Positions 1 through 11,488 of a stretch of DNA of 64,000 nt are shown piece after piece. The stretch covers positions 241,206,292 through 241,270,291 of the forward strand of contig CM042687.1 of the NCBI GenBank assembly GCA_023614405.1, read 5' to 3'. Position 1 is the stretch's first letter. The number at the start of each line of letters is the position of its first letter. Source of the stretch: Avena insularis. Taxonomy: Eukaryota > Streptophyta > Magnoliopsida > Poales > Poaceae. The notes beneath the pieces are model-generated. The model did not search any database and had not been told where the DNA came from. It saw only the letters and a program-made list of their open reading frames with translations. Position numbers and translations under genes: made by a program.

Positions 1-8
1 ATCACTTC

Positions 9-2830
9 GTGGAAGGACTGGACCGTCGCACGCTTCTCCGAAATTCTTTAAGAAGGCAGCAGGCAACAGGACGCCTTACCCTCGAAGAGATGGTGAGCAC
101 CGTCAACAGCTACGCGGCAGCTGACGCGGCAGCCCAGATGGAGCTCGCGCTCAGAGACGGAGAACCTCCGGCTCAGCAGCCACCGCCACCGCCTCCCGCC
201 GCCATCGTCGTAGCAGCACCACCACCTCCAGTCATCGTCGAGCCCATTGCACCTCCACCGCCCGTCATCGAGGAAGTCCTAGCACCCTCCGACTCTGTCA
301 TTGACGCGCTTTATGCTAATTTCAGTGCAGATTCAGAGGAGATATACTTCAGTCCAAAAGAGCTAGACTCTGCTATGCAGGAGATGGAGGAGTACTCGCG
401 CGACGAGCAAGCCAACAACGCCGTCGTGTCCTGAGGGGTATTTGTCACCATTGGGACGGCAATGGATGAAGATCAACCCGGACGAGCTCCGCCTATGGCG
501 CTGGAAAAGGGGAAGGGTCCACTTATTGCTGCTGATGATGATCGCGCAAAAGTCATGCCTCCTCCGCCCAACCCAGTGCAGCAGCCACAGGAGTTGGCAC
601 CGGCCCGAGCAACAACAACACCGCAAACTTGCCGCCTCCAGCATCCACGTCTGCAGCAGCCCAAGTTACTCCAACTGATAGAGTGATATACGATAATCTC
701 CTCGTCGAGCCACTGACCGTTTCTCATATCCGGAACGTGACCCATCTTGATGAGAAGTGCCAGCAGCTGTTGGAGGAGGCGCAAGCCATCGCGGAGCAAG
801 GCGCTAAGCTGGATCGAGATCTGGTCAACGCGCATAAGTCCATAGAAAAAGCTAGAGCAATGGAGGCTGAGTACAAGACTCTGCTACAGCAGCAGAAGGC
901 TAAGAAAGCTCCAGATCGCGTCATCAACGATCCTGGTGTACGGCGCAACCTAGGATGGGCTCCCTCTAAGCCGGCACAGGCCAAACCATACATTGACAGT
1001 GAAGGCAAGAAGGTGATGCCCACCCCACTCCTTAACCTCGCCGTCGCCAAGACCCTTCTGGAGCAGGATAGATCGCCTGAAGCAGTGGAACAAGTCTACG
1101 ACCTAGTGTCCAAGGCAGTGAAGCAGCAGGAAAAGGCCACCTCTCAGAGGCTTGAGTCTAACCCAGCACTCTGCCAGTCTAGCCAGTACAAACCGCCAAG
1201 GGACAGATCTCCTCTTGATGTCGGGTCCTAGACGGGTTCATCAGAACAAAGACGGAGGGATGCACGCAATAGGAAGGATGCTATCCCAATATCCTCCGAC
1301 CACGGAGAAAAGGCCCGACCTCGTCGCCCATCGCCACCACCCCGATCTCCCCGACATCGCGAAGATTACAAAGCTCACCATCGTATGGATATGCCCCCAC
1401 CAAAGCAGTGTGGCATCGTCATCCGCAACAACGCGGAGCAGACCTGTCATGATAGAGAGCACAACCAAGGACATAAGAGCAGGTCGCGTCATGACCCTCC
1501 ACGTCCGACAAGCAACCGTGACAAGCGTGAGGCATCGCAGGAGGGTAACAGCAAGAAGGCTAACCCACCGCCACCTCCGCCTCTGTCACCACCAAATAGT
1601 CACCATGGCGGAGGAGGCTCGCGTCGTTCACGCAGCCCATCCCCTGTTGACAAGAAGAAGAACCTGGAGCCCTACGATGCGTGTTCGCGGATCTATAAGA
1701 TCCACGAGGCCCGAGAAGGACCATACCTGGGACCACGTTGCTTTGGACCTGCAATACGGTCTGCAACTTACCCCAGTGTTTTCCGGATTGACAAGACCAT
1801 CAAGCCCTATGACGGCACCGCCAAGCCAGCCACATGGTTGCAGGACTACGACAACACGGTGGAGATTGCCGGAGGCAACCCCAACGTCGCCGTCAAGTAC
1901 CTCCCATGAATGTTGGCAGGTACGGCCCGTCAATGGATCGATGACTTGCCGGAGAAATCTATCTACAACTGGTTGGACATGCAAGAAGCGTTCACCAAGA
2001 ACTTTGAGGGTACGTACAAGCGTCCCTGCACTGTGGGCGATCTACAGCGGTGCGTGCACGAGAAAGACGAGACATCTCGCGCCTACCTCTCCCGCTGGCT
2101 GGACATGAAGAATTCCTGCACGGAAGTGCACGCTCAGACCGCCATGGCCGCCTTCATCGATGGGTTGGAAAGGGGCACATTGCTGCGACATAAACAGAAG
2201 CGCTTGTAGGACAATCACCAGCTTGACTTGAACCAGATGATTCAGTTGGCTAGTGAGTTCGCAGCAGCCGACGACGACGCTCGTGGGTCCTTGCTGGCAA
2301 CGGACGTTCTAACTCAAGCTCGGAGGAACAGCAGTACAAAGCGGAAGACCGCTCTAGAACAAAAGCAATCTACCGACATGGTCGCTATGACTTTTGTAGG
2401 ATGAGGAGAGGGCGGACAACGTGGACGAGGAAGGGGAGCTGGTCGTGGACAGCAACGAGGATTTGAAACCACCTCGGCGCTGCTCCGTGTTCCCCAAACC
2501 TACAAGGAGTACCGCGATATGCCATGCCTCGTAAACCTTGACGTCAACGGCAAAGCCACCCATACCAATCGACACTTCAAGTTCGTCAACGACCTCAAGG
2601 AAGACCCGAAGTTCGGCTACAAGTGAAGTCGGAAGAACAGACCGCGCGACAAGGGCAAGGGGAAGAAGAAGGAGGAGGAGTCCAAGGATTCAAGTGACAT
2701 GGACGAGGACGTTGACCCCAAGCACGCCGCCAAGAGTGACGACAAAGGCAAGAACCCCTTCGTGAAGAAGGCCCCAGTCTACCACACTTTCCTTGGCACC
2801 CCCACCGTCCGATAACAGAAGACCTCTCTG
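9..2830 (+). pseudogene. gag: Gag polyprotein region of element A (broken)
   Basis: Gag would form the virus-like particle in the cytoplasm. Four parts can be read: a capsid-C-terminal-like piece at the start (about 9-160), a proline/alanine-rich stretch (170-290), a glutamine- and lysine-rich probable coiled coil (about 690-1150) followed by an Arg/Ser/His-rich segment (1230-1660), and a second capsid-like piece at 1910-2290 followed by a Gly/Arg-rich and zinc-knuckle-like tail (2400-2600). Breaks: TGA near 432, a one-base loss near 595 relative to element B, TAG at 1229-1231 where B has CAG, TGA at 1907 where B has TTG, TAG near 2207 where B has CAG, TGA at 2402-2404 shared with B, a TGA near 2623, and TAA near 2813. 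Without these the region is one frame joined to protease. Confidence 0.85.
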
Positions 2831-3630
2831 ATGATCTTGATGGCAACTCTCCCCCCAGTCCCCCAGTACCTACGCTGGTCGGAGGTTCCAATAACTTGGG
2901 ACAGGACGGACCACCCAGACCTTATACCCACGGAGAACCAGTACGCCATGGTCATCGACCCCTTGATTGATGGCGTGGAGTTCACCAAGTGTATGGTGGA
3001 TAATGGAAGCAGCATCAACATCATGTACCTGGATACACTGCAAAAGATGAACTTGACGGAGGCAAACCTAAGGCGAACCAACACAATCTTCCACGGCGTA
3101 GTTCCTGGTCGGGAGGCTCGGTCCCTTGGGTGCATTACACTTCAGGTCGCCTTTGGCGATGTTAATAATTACCATCAAGAGCGCATGACCTTTGAGGTGG
3201 TCCCCTTCAAAAGCTTGTACCACGTCATATTCGGCCGCGACATATTCCATAGGTTCATGGCCAAGCCATGCTTCGTCTATAACAAGCTCAAGATACCTGG
3301 ACCAAACGGCGTCATCACCGTATCCGGAAGCTTTACCAAGGCAAGGGACTGCGAGATCAACGAAGCAGCCGTGCGTTTCGTCCTCTACAATAAGATTTCA
3401 AAGAGATCCAGAGCAAGGTCGATGACTTAGAGATGCCCGCGTCAAAGAAGCAGATCTCCGACTCCGCTCCTGTGTTCAAGGCCGCCATCGAGACCAAGCC
3501 GATGGAACTTGTGGTAGGCGATGCCTCCAAGGTCACCGCCATTGGGACGAACCTGGATCCCAAATAGGAAAGTGCGCTTGTCGAGTTCCTCCGTGAGAAC
3601 AGGGACATCTTTGCCTGGCAACCTGCCGAC
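2831..3630 (+). pseudogene. pol: Retroviral-type aspartic protease of element A (broken)
   Basis: This region would release the mature proteins from Gag-Pol. An open frame of 199 codons runs to 3430. The protease signature lies in CMVDNGSSINIMYLDTL near 2990-3040. The canonical catalytic triplet Asp-Ser/Thr-Gly is here Asp-Asn-Gly (Asn codon 3002-3004); element B has Asp-Ser-Gly at the same place, so A probably carries an inactivating substitution. A one-base deletion near 3390 relative to B shifts the frame and causes the stop at 3430. The downstream linker continues in the next frame and holds a TAG at 3565-3567 that B shares. Identification is firm from motif and order; loss of function is inferred. 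Confidence 0.85.
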
Positions 3631-5382
3631 ATGAAAGGTGTACCTAGGGAACTTGCCGAGCACAGCTTAAACATTGATCCAAAATGCAAACCAGTGAAAC
3701 AACCTCTACGACGCTTTGGAGATGAGAAGAGACGCGCGATTGGCAAAGAGATAGCTAGGTTACTTAAGGCCAGATTTATCCGAGAAGTCCTTCACACCCA
3801 ATGGGTGGCCAATCCTGTACTTGTCCCCAAAAAGGGAACCAATGAATTAAGAATGTGCGTTGATTACACCGGCTTGAACAAAGCATGTCCCAAAGATCCG
3901 TTTGCTTTGCCTCGCATTGACCAAGTCATTGACTCGACGGCTGGCTTGGAACTTTTGTGTTTTCTCGATGCATACTCAGGATACCACCAGATCAAGATAA
4001 GGAAGTCGGACCAATTGGCCACTTCGTTCACTACCCCATACGGCACGTTTTGCTATGTCACGATGCCCTTTGTGCTAAAAAACGCAGGCGCTACCTACCA
4101 GCGGACAATGCAACGTTGCCTTCATGACCAAATTGGTCGGAACGTTCACGCCTACGTGGAGGATATCGCGGTGATGTCTAAAAAGTCAAACGACTTAATC
4201 TTCGACTTAAAAGAAACCTTTGATAATCTCCAGAAATACAACATGATGCTTAACCCGAAGAAGTGCGTCTTCAGGGTTCCAGCCGGCAAATTGTTGGGCT
4301 TCATCGTTTCCCAGCGTGGAATTGAAGTCAACCCGGATAAAATCAAGGCCATCTTTAACATAAATCGTCTGACATGCCTAAAGGACATTCAAAGACTAAC
4401 AGGCTGTGTTGCAGCAGTTAGTTGGTTCGTCAGCCGACTTGGAGAGAAGGCTCTGCCGCTGTACAAGTTGCTGAAGAAGGCGGACAAATTCACGTGGACA
4501 GACGAAGCAGATGCAACATTGAAGCAGCTCAAGGAGATTCTTTCCTCAGCGCCCATCCTTGCAAAGCCCGAGCACGAGAGCCTGTTAATTTACATGGCGG
4601 CAACCAACCGGGTTATCAGCATCGTCGTCGTGGTAGAGCGGAAGGAACCAGGATATGAGCACGGAGTTCAACGACCAGTTTACTATGTGAGCGAGGTCTT
4701 GACGGAGTCTAAGCAGCGTTACCCGCACTACCAAAAGATACCTTATGGAGTATTCCTTGCTTCTCGGAAGCTGAGGCATTACTTTCAGGAGCACCCAATA
4801 ACAGTGGTGAGCAAGACTCCACTGTCCAACATAATCAATAACAGCGACGCTACAGGAAGGGTCGCGAAGTGGGGCACTGAACTTGCCGCCTTCGAGATCA
4901 TCTACAAAAGACGCGACGCTATCAAGTCACAAGCTTTGGCGGATTTTGTTGCAAATTGGACGGAGATGCCAGATGCTACTCTGTTGCCAGAACTAGAGTA
5001 CTGGGTGATGCACTTTGACAAAGATGCTCAATGGCTCGGGGCTGGTGTATTGCTACAGTCACCAACAGGAGACAAGCTACACTACGTTCTGCAGATCCAC
5101 TTCGAGGCTACAAATAACATGGCGGAGTATGAAGCACTCATTCATGGACTACGTGTAGCCAAGGATATTGGCATCAAGCACATAGTTTGCTGTGGAGATT
5201 CCGACTTGGTTGCCCAGCAGGTGGCTGGCACCTGGAATGCGCGGAACCCTATGATGGCGGCATATCGAGACGAAGTGGACGAGATAGCCAAGAGCTTCTT
5301 GGGCTACGAAGTCAAGTATGTGCCTAGGGAGCAAAACGAGGCGGCTGATCTGCTATCTAAGCTAGGATCAGGGTGCAAGTGA
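3631..5382 (+). pseudogene. pol: Reverse transcriptase, RNase H and second (Tat-type) RNase H of element A
   Basis: An uninterrupted 583-codon frame; the ATG at 3631 is internal to the polyprotein, not a true start. RT palm motifs are LDAYSGYHQI (residues ~112-121) and the active-site box at ~175, which reads YVED rather than YVDD (codons from 4153); B keeps YVDD. The first RNase H spans about residues 320-450. A second RNase H starts near 460 with Asp463, Glu499, Asp523 and Asp573 as candidate catalytic residues. Its DGS start is altered to D-K-D with a short loss relative to B. Two RNase H domains in series is the Tat-lineage arrangement. The frame ends at a TGA (5380-5382), probably derived from a CGA codon, and the same frame continues into integrase. 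Confidence 0.92.
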
Positions 5383-6788
5383 ATTCCGCCAGGAGTTTTC
5401 CTAGAGCACCTGCGCACACCATCCGTGAAGGGAGCCGACATCGACAACCCGGATAGAGGTGACTCTTTCATCAACATGGTGACTAAGGTCCCTCCGGCTT
5501 GGACAAAACCGTTCATGGAATATATCGAACACGGAATTTTGCCCGACGACAAAGTCGAAAGATGGCAAATATTATGACGAGCAAAGGGTTATACCATAAT
5601 CAATGGGCAACTCTACAAAAGGAGCACTACTGGTGTATACCTAAAATGTGTTTCCCAGCTAGAAGGTATGGAAATACTACGCGAAATCCATCTCGGAGAT
5701 TGTGGGCACCACGCCGCTCCTCGATCGTTGGTCGCGAAAGCCTTCTGGCAAGGATTCTACTGGCTGACCGTGAAGGCAGATGCCGACAAGCTGGTTGAGA
5801 CATGCATGGGATGCCAGTATTATGCCCGACAACCACATGTCCATGCTGCGGAACTGCGAACAATACCAATAACTTGGCTATTTGCAATCTGGGGGCTAGA
5901 CATGGTGGGACCGTTACAGACGGCACCTTGTGGGTTTACGCATCTGCTTGTAGTAGTTGATAAATTCACCAAATGGATAGAAGCTAAACCCATTAGAAAG
6001 CTTGATGGGGCAACTTCCCTCAAGTTCGTCCGAGATCTAGTGGTGAGATTTGGTCTCCCACATAGCATTATCACCGACAATGGCAGCAATTTATCACTCG
6101 GAGACGTGGAGGCATATTTCTGGGAGAAAGGCATCCGACTTGACCTTGCATCTGTGCACACCCACAATCCAATTGTCAGGTTGAGCGAGCCAATGGATTA
6201 ATTCTGCAGGGAATCAAGCCACGTCTCGAGGCACCGCTACATAGAGCAGCTGGAGCCTGGGCGGAAGAATTGCCATCTGTGCTATGGAGTTTTCGAACTA
6301 CACCCAACAGATCTACCAGCTATACCCCTTAATTCATGGTATATGGAGCAGAAGCCATCCTGCCCTCCGACAACCTCCATGATGCACCACGAGTTGCCGC
6401 CTACGACGAGGATGACGCTAAAGAATCCAGATGCCTAGATGTGGACCTTCTCGAGGAGGAGCGCGTTTTGGCATGCCAAAGATCCGCCATCTACCAGCAG
6501 AAGCTACGCAGCTACCATAGTCGCCGCGTTCGGCATCGCTCGTTTAAAGAGGGGGATTTGGTGCTCCAACTTAAGCAGAAGAAGTCATAGAAATTGTCCC
6601 CACCATGGGAAGGATCGTTCATCATAAGCAAGGCGCTGCTCAATGGGTCTTACTACCTTGTTGACAATCGTGAACTAAAGGACAGACCCAACGAGGATCA
6701 TAAGCATAAGCGACATCACCCGGATGATGACTACCCGGAGCTTGATCGGCCATGGAACATAGCACAACTACGTCCTTTTTACACTTAG
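5383..6788 (+). pseudogene. pol: Integrase of element A (broken)
   Basis: Integrase would insert the cDNA into nuclear DNA. The frame of RT continues through TGA 5380-5382 and TGA 5575-5577. A His-His-Cys-Cys zinc domain is visible (IHLGDCGHH near 5690, CMGCQ near 5810), then the catalytic core with Asp at 5899 (GLDMVGP) and Asp at 6076 (TDNGSN), 58 residues apart. A one-base loss around 6155-6170 destroys the catalytic-Glu region, which element B retains, and a stop follows at 6201. The C-terminal half resumes in another frame (MVYGAEAILPS from 6336), with a stop at 6588-6590, and ends with WNIAQLRPFYT at 6788, the usual end of pol in this group. Confidence 0.88.
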
Positions 6789-7301
6789 CATTTTTTATCT
6801 AATTGTGTATCTCTTACATGATCAATGAAATAAAGCTCTTTGGTTCACTCATATTTCTAAGTCTTTTACCTCCTTTGGTGTTCATTTTTGGATCATGTAA
6901 AACCTTTATGCACAAGTTTTGCGTTTGCACTTGTGAAAATTCCGTCTATGGGCGTTAGCTTAAGTTTTCTGGTCTACACGTTCTTTGTCGTTTTTATGTG
7001 GATTCTGGAGTAGTGACTTTCGGCACTTATTGTCGGCGATTTTGTGCTCAGGTTATTGACGGTGCCATTGGGAATCATCACCTAAGTGCATGGTTCCGAC
7101 AACGAGTCTTCCGACTCACGAAAGGTCAAGCATACGAACCAAAGTAATGGATAAGCCAGCACTTGCTTAAAAATATATACATGCTGGGAACTAAGTTCTT
7201 AAGTGGCAGGAAATAACAACCATTGTTTTCCGCCTTAAGTTACATCATCAAGTTTTTTCCGCGCATACACCAAAGGAAAAACAAATATTACATAGTGTTT
7301 T
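6789..7301. terminator. Convergent 3' region between pol and the antisense gene of element A
   Basis: No reading frame of note. Just after the pol stop is an AAATAAA poly(A)-like signal (6828-6834), within a sequence kept almost unchanged in B (24296-24302). Sense pol transcripts and the reverse-strand gene that stops at 7302 therefore converge here. Whether either transcript ends in this interval is inference. Confidence 0.5.
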
Positions 7302-10300
7302 TCACTCTCTGGGCGCAGGAGACTTGGAAGCAGCATCGTCCCCAGCCGGAGAATCACCCTCAACATTGGTGCTATAATGAGACTCGGAAGAATCTTGGTT
7401 GACGCTATCAATGGTGTTCATGGGCACGAAGACATCGATGTCCACCAACTTGGCAACTCTGGTGTCATAACCCACGAGTGATGACAAGATGGCTTCGTGA
7501 TCAATATCTTTGCCATCATCATCAACGTCGGGGATACCAGAGGTCACCGTGTCGATGTCGGCATCTTCGTAGTGTGCCTTCACCATTGAGAGCGACATCC
7601 TTGCGCTAGCCCATGCACATGAAGCTTTCCAGCTCGTAACACGCTCGGGCGCTCGGCGCAGAATCTCCGAGTACTTCTTCACGGAGTCCGAGGCCTTGAT
7701 ATATATCTGAAGGGGCTTGGCAATCTCCTTGGCTTTGGTGATGGAGGTGTTGATAAAGTTGCCGGCAAGAACCATGCATTCCTTGTCCGAAGGAGGCGAG
7801 CGGGTTAAACCCATAGGAGCTGAAAATTCCGACAATGAGTGCATGAGTTCAATAAGATCTAAGTATCCAGACTACAGAAATACAAGGCGGAGGAAACTTA
7901 CTGAAGATGCTGGCCTTGTCCTGCCAGGGGGTGTCCGCTAAGGATTCCTTCTCTTGTTGGAGGAGCTTAAACGCCTCGCTGTGGCGTTGGTTTTGCTCAT
8001 CAGCAGCTTGCTTCTGATCTTTTAAGATCACAAGCTCCTCCTTCAAGCGATTGATTTCCGCGGAGGCGGAATCCTCGTGCATCTTCAGCATCTCTTCCCT
8101 CTCTTTCTTAAGGATTTTGTTCTCGCTGTCCAGCTGCTGGATGTGCTTGGACTGCTCGACAATATCCTTGGCTTTGGCGACATGTTCTGCAATGTCGGAG
8201 AAAACAAAGAACACAGTGAGTACTCAGAGAATGAAGGCATAAAACCAAGATGGAATATGCAAAAAAGAAAACAGACTCTTTTTTTTTGATGATCTGTTCC
8301 TTCAAGATGGCAGTTTTACCCTTTTCGGCTTCAAGATCTGCGCGCATCTTCTGGTACTTGTCGTTGGCCATGCCCCTCTGAGCATTCTCATCCTGTGGAA
8401 AAAAGGAAAAAGTTAAACTGTTGTTTAGTCTACTTGGAGCACCTAGTCGGAAAATTTCCATCTAGGCGCTCGGGGGCTACAGCGAGAGTTTTTCAACTTA
8501 GCAATTTCTTAGCTTTTCTTTAAGCATCTAGTCGGAGCTACTTCAGTTCTCGATTAGAAGCTTGGGGGCTACAGTATAAAGTTTTAACTCAGAAAATGCT
8601 TAGCTTTTCTTTAAGCATCTAGTCAGAACTGATTCAGTTACAACTAGAGGCTTGGGGGCTATAGTATTGAAAATTATAAACACTGCGTATGCTACTCTTA
8701 AAGCATCTAGTCGGAATAGTTTCTTCCATCTAAATGCTTGGGGGTCTACAGTGAGAGTTCTTTCTAACTTAGTCACTCTTAGAGCATATAGATGCAAAAC
8801 CCATGGTTTTCCGTCTACATCCTCGGGGGCTACAGTGGGATACTCATATGAAATGCAAAAGGTAAAGTAAAAATTACAAGTGCAATAATCTTGAGGTTTG
8901 TAGCGCTTTCGGCTAGCAGCTTGCCAAAGGAAATGCTATTTCCTTGCAAGATACCCGCTTGTCGGAGAAGCTCCTCAATACCGCACGTCGGAGACGATGG
9001 CACTCCTCCAGGAACCAGAGTTGTGTTACTCTGCGTGAGCGCCGGGTAAACTATCTTCGGGAACTCGAAGGGCTTTTGGGGAGCAGAGGCGCTGCCTTCG
9101 GCAGAGGTACCAGTTCCCACTACCGCCTTGCCCCTACCGATGGCATCCTTAGCCGGAGCTTCAGCCATTTGTAGAGCAGTGCTCTCCTGCGTCACCTGTT
9201 CGCCGACAACAGCGAGTTCGGTAGAGGCGCCAGAATCCACATCCATGGTGGAAGGTCCTGGTGCCTCCTGGGCTTGAGAACTTGTCGGGGCAGAGGAAGG
9301 CTTGACGGCAGGAGTAGCAGGGGCGATGGAGGGGGAGGAGTCGCGATGCAGCATATCCTTGATATTTCTAGAAGCCCCCAAAGTCTTGGAGGTCTTCTTG
9401 AGGCTGGTTGTGGCTTTCTTCCTGAAACATGCAAAGTGCATAAGTACAGAAACAAAACAGATAGATACATAATGTCGGAGAATGAGAACCTTACACTAGG
9501 GGGGGTGCTTTGGCAAAAATCCCGGTGGCTTTTCTATTTTCCGCCTCTAGGGCAGCGGTAGTCTTCTTTGAGGCTCCACCCTCCGTCTTCTTCTTCTTGC
9601 CTCCATCGGCAGCGTCAGAGGTGGAGCTCTTCCGCTTTTGCGCCAACAGGACATCGTCGTCGGACACGACCGTGACTTCCTTCATCTTTGGATCGTAGAT
9701 TTGGGCAGCCAGGTTGTCCTCATCTAGATTGCTAAGCTGTTAAGTAAGAAATCACCGTGTTAGATGAGATGGTGATGGCAAGACGGAGAAACTGGAGCAT
9801 ATGTCGTACACAGAAAATACATATCTACCTTTGGGCACTTGCCGCTCATTTAACATGTCGTAGGTGATGGTGAAGCCATGCTTCTTATCCTTCACCTTGA
9901 TGATGTCCTTCAGGCGGAGCTTGACGGAGTCGCTCGAGAAGTTATCCACGGAGATCCGGAGGGTATCCCTTCGATCACTGGTATACTTGTGCATGAACTT
10001 CGCGCGGTGCTGCAGAGGTTGGATTCGCCTGATGAACCAGCACATGGCTAGGTCCAAGCCGGTCAAACCCGTCTCTACTTTCCATTCGATCCGCCTTATT
10101 GCGCGAGAAGCGTCGAGGTCGGAGGGAAGGGAGGCATGGGACCTCCATGTGGAAACTTCAGCGGCGGCTCCATCCGTGATGTCCGGGTACGTTACTTCTC
10201 GGCCCGTCAAAGGAATGTCGGGGCCGTAGAAGTACGTCCACTGCCAGTATTTGCAGGACTCGTGGCCGACGATGTCGGGGAACCTCCGGCCAGGTCGAAT

Positions 10301-10886
10301 CTTGAAGCTTATGGTGCCGCAGTTCCTAAGCTCCTCCCTACTATGTCCGGCTTCACGTTTGACGGTGAAGAAGTACACGAACAAGTCTAACCTAGGCCTA
10401 ATCCCTAGGTAACCCTCACAAAGTGTCGCGAAGTTTCTAAGCACTAAGATGCTATTGGGGGAAAGGTTATGGGGTTGGACCTTGTAATGGTTCAAGACGG
10501 AGAGGAAGAAGTGGGAGATGGGCAGGGAAACGCCGCGTACTAGTTGGCCCTTGAGGTACACCTTTTCTCCGGCTTGGGGAGAAGGTGTCACCTCACCGGC
10601 CGGCGCCACCCGCCAGGCGAGCCCCTCTGTCGCGGGGAGGTAGCCTTCGGCGACCATCTCTTGGATGTCGCGGTCGGTGATGTCCGAGCCGCGCCAGTCA
10701 CCCTTATGCGAGTCTGGCTCTTCTTCCAGTGGCTCCAGCCGCCAGATTATGGTCGCCGCCGGTGGTTTCGATCATCGCCGATGCGGGGATGACCATGCCC
10801 TCTAGGGGCACGACGACGGAGCTCACCGGCTTCGCCGCGGCTTCGCTCGACGCCGCCATCGATGGGGAGGAGCTGCTACTGGCCAT
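7302..10886 (-). pseudogene. Antisense spliced gene of element A (PF04195-like N-part, coiled-coil C-part)
   Basis: Read on the minus strand, ATG at 10886. Supported exons: 10886-9839, 9736-9495, 9421-8878, one starting at 8392 (3' limit near 8284 uncertain), 8186-7902, and 7819-7302 (stop). Introns 9838-9737, 9494-9422, 8877-8393 and 7901-7820 have GT donors and AG acceptors; donor GTAAGT at 7901 and acceptors TTTTTTCCACAG and GAATTTTCAG are strong. Phases join correctly at 9495/9421, 8878/8392 and 7902/7819. The first exon resembles the grass 'putative gypsy-type transposon' domain (NLSPNSI, CEGYLGI); the middle is Ser/Pro/Lys-rich; exons at 8392-7902 are Gln/Glu/Lys-rich and probably coiled coil. 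Relative to B there is a frame change near 10700 and an extra base just before the 9838 donor, so this copy is broken. Function unknown. Confidence 0.72.
8439..8861. repeat. Five-unit imperfect tandem repeat in an antisense-gene intron of element A
   Basis: Units start near 8439, 8524, 8615, 8703 and 8784, each about 77-91 bases. Each begins with a variant of GCATCTAGTCGGA and carries GCTTGGGGGCTACAGT or a close variant 35-50 bases later. The array lies within the minus-strand intron 8877-8393. The G-rich part resembles the element's own tract before the 3' LTR (CCGGGGGCTAC then TG). Hypervariable tandem repeats between pol and the 3' LTR are known for Tat/Ogre-type elements. Confidence 0.85.
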
Positions 10887-11030
10887 GGAGTGTTGGAAGG
10901 ATGCGACTGATGCAGAGGGAGGCTAGGGTTTTCGAGGTTTCTCGCGGAGAGCTCGAGGAGGCGTGCGGCTGGAGGAAGAAGACGATGACGCGAGAGGAAT
11001 GATGTAAAAAGTGGAAAATGTCCCACAGTT

Positions 11031-11040
11031 ACTATTTATC
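11031..11040 (-). promoter_or_regulatory. TATA-like box for the antisense gene (element A)
   Basis: The reverse strand reads GATAAATAGT, about 145 bases upstream of the antisense ATG at 10886. Element B has ATAAATAGTAACT at the same distance (about 146) from its ATG at 36707, while the flanks differ. Conservation of both sequence and spacing supports a core promoter; activity is not shown. Confidence 0.55.
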
Positions 11041-11488
11041 ATGCTTTGCGTCAAGATTCGTGGAGCTAATCGGACGGTTGCCGCGTAGAAGACGTGTTCG
11101 TGAACGTGTGCGGTAATTTTGCCACGTCTCCAACCGCCGCCGCCAACGGTTCATATCGCTCGCGCGGGAAAATCGGATATGATTGCGTTATCTGCGTGTG
11201 TGAGTTACGAGGCGTCGCTGACCTAAGCCTACGTCGTCATAGCTGACACGGGTAGATGAGCCGTCGCATCGAAGATTCCGGCATGGACGGATTTAATCCA
11301 ACTACGAAAGAGTACAATGGAAGATTCAGCATTTCTCCGGCTTACCATTCGAAGACGGAGAAAACCTTGCAAGGTTCTTTGGGAGGACTACAAGATGTTG
11401 CTTGACGATCTGCCAACATCCATTTAGACGGAGCATTCTATGTGAAGAGGCAAGACGGCGCAAGATCTCGGAGTTCTCCGGGGGCTAC

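Noticed and set aside
1560..1984. Reverse-strand frames opposite gag of A as genes
   Set aside because: They overlap a well-supported gag and are not conserved in the reverse strand of B.
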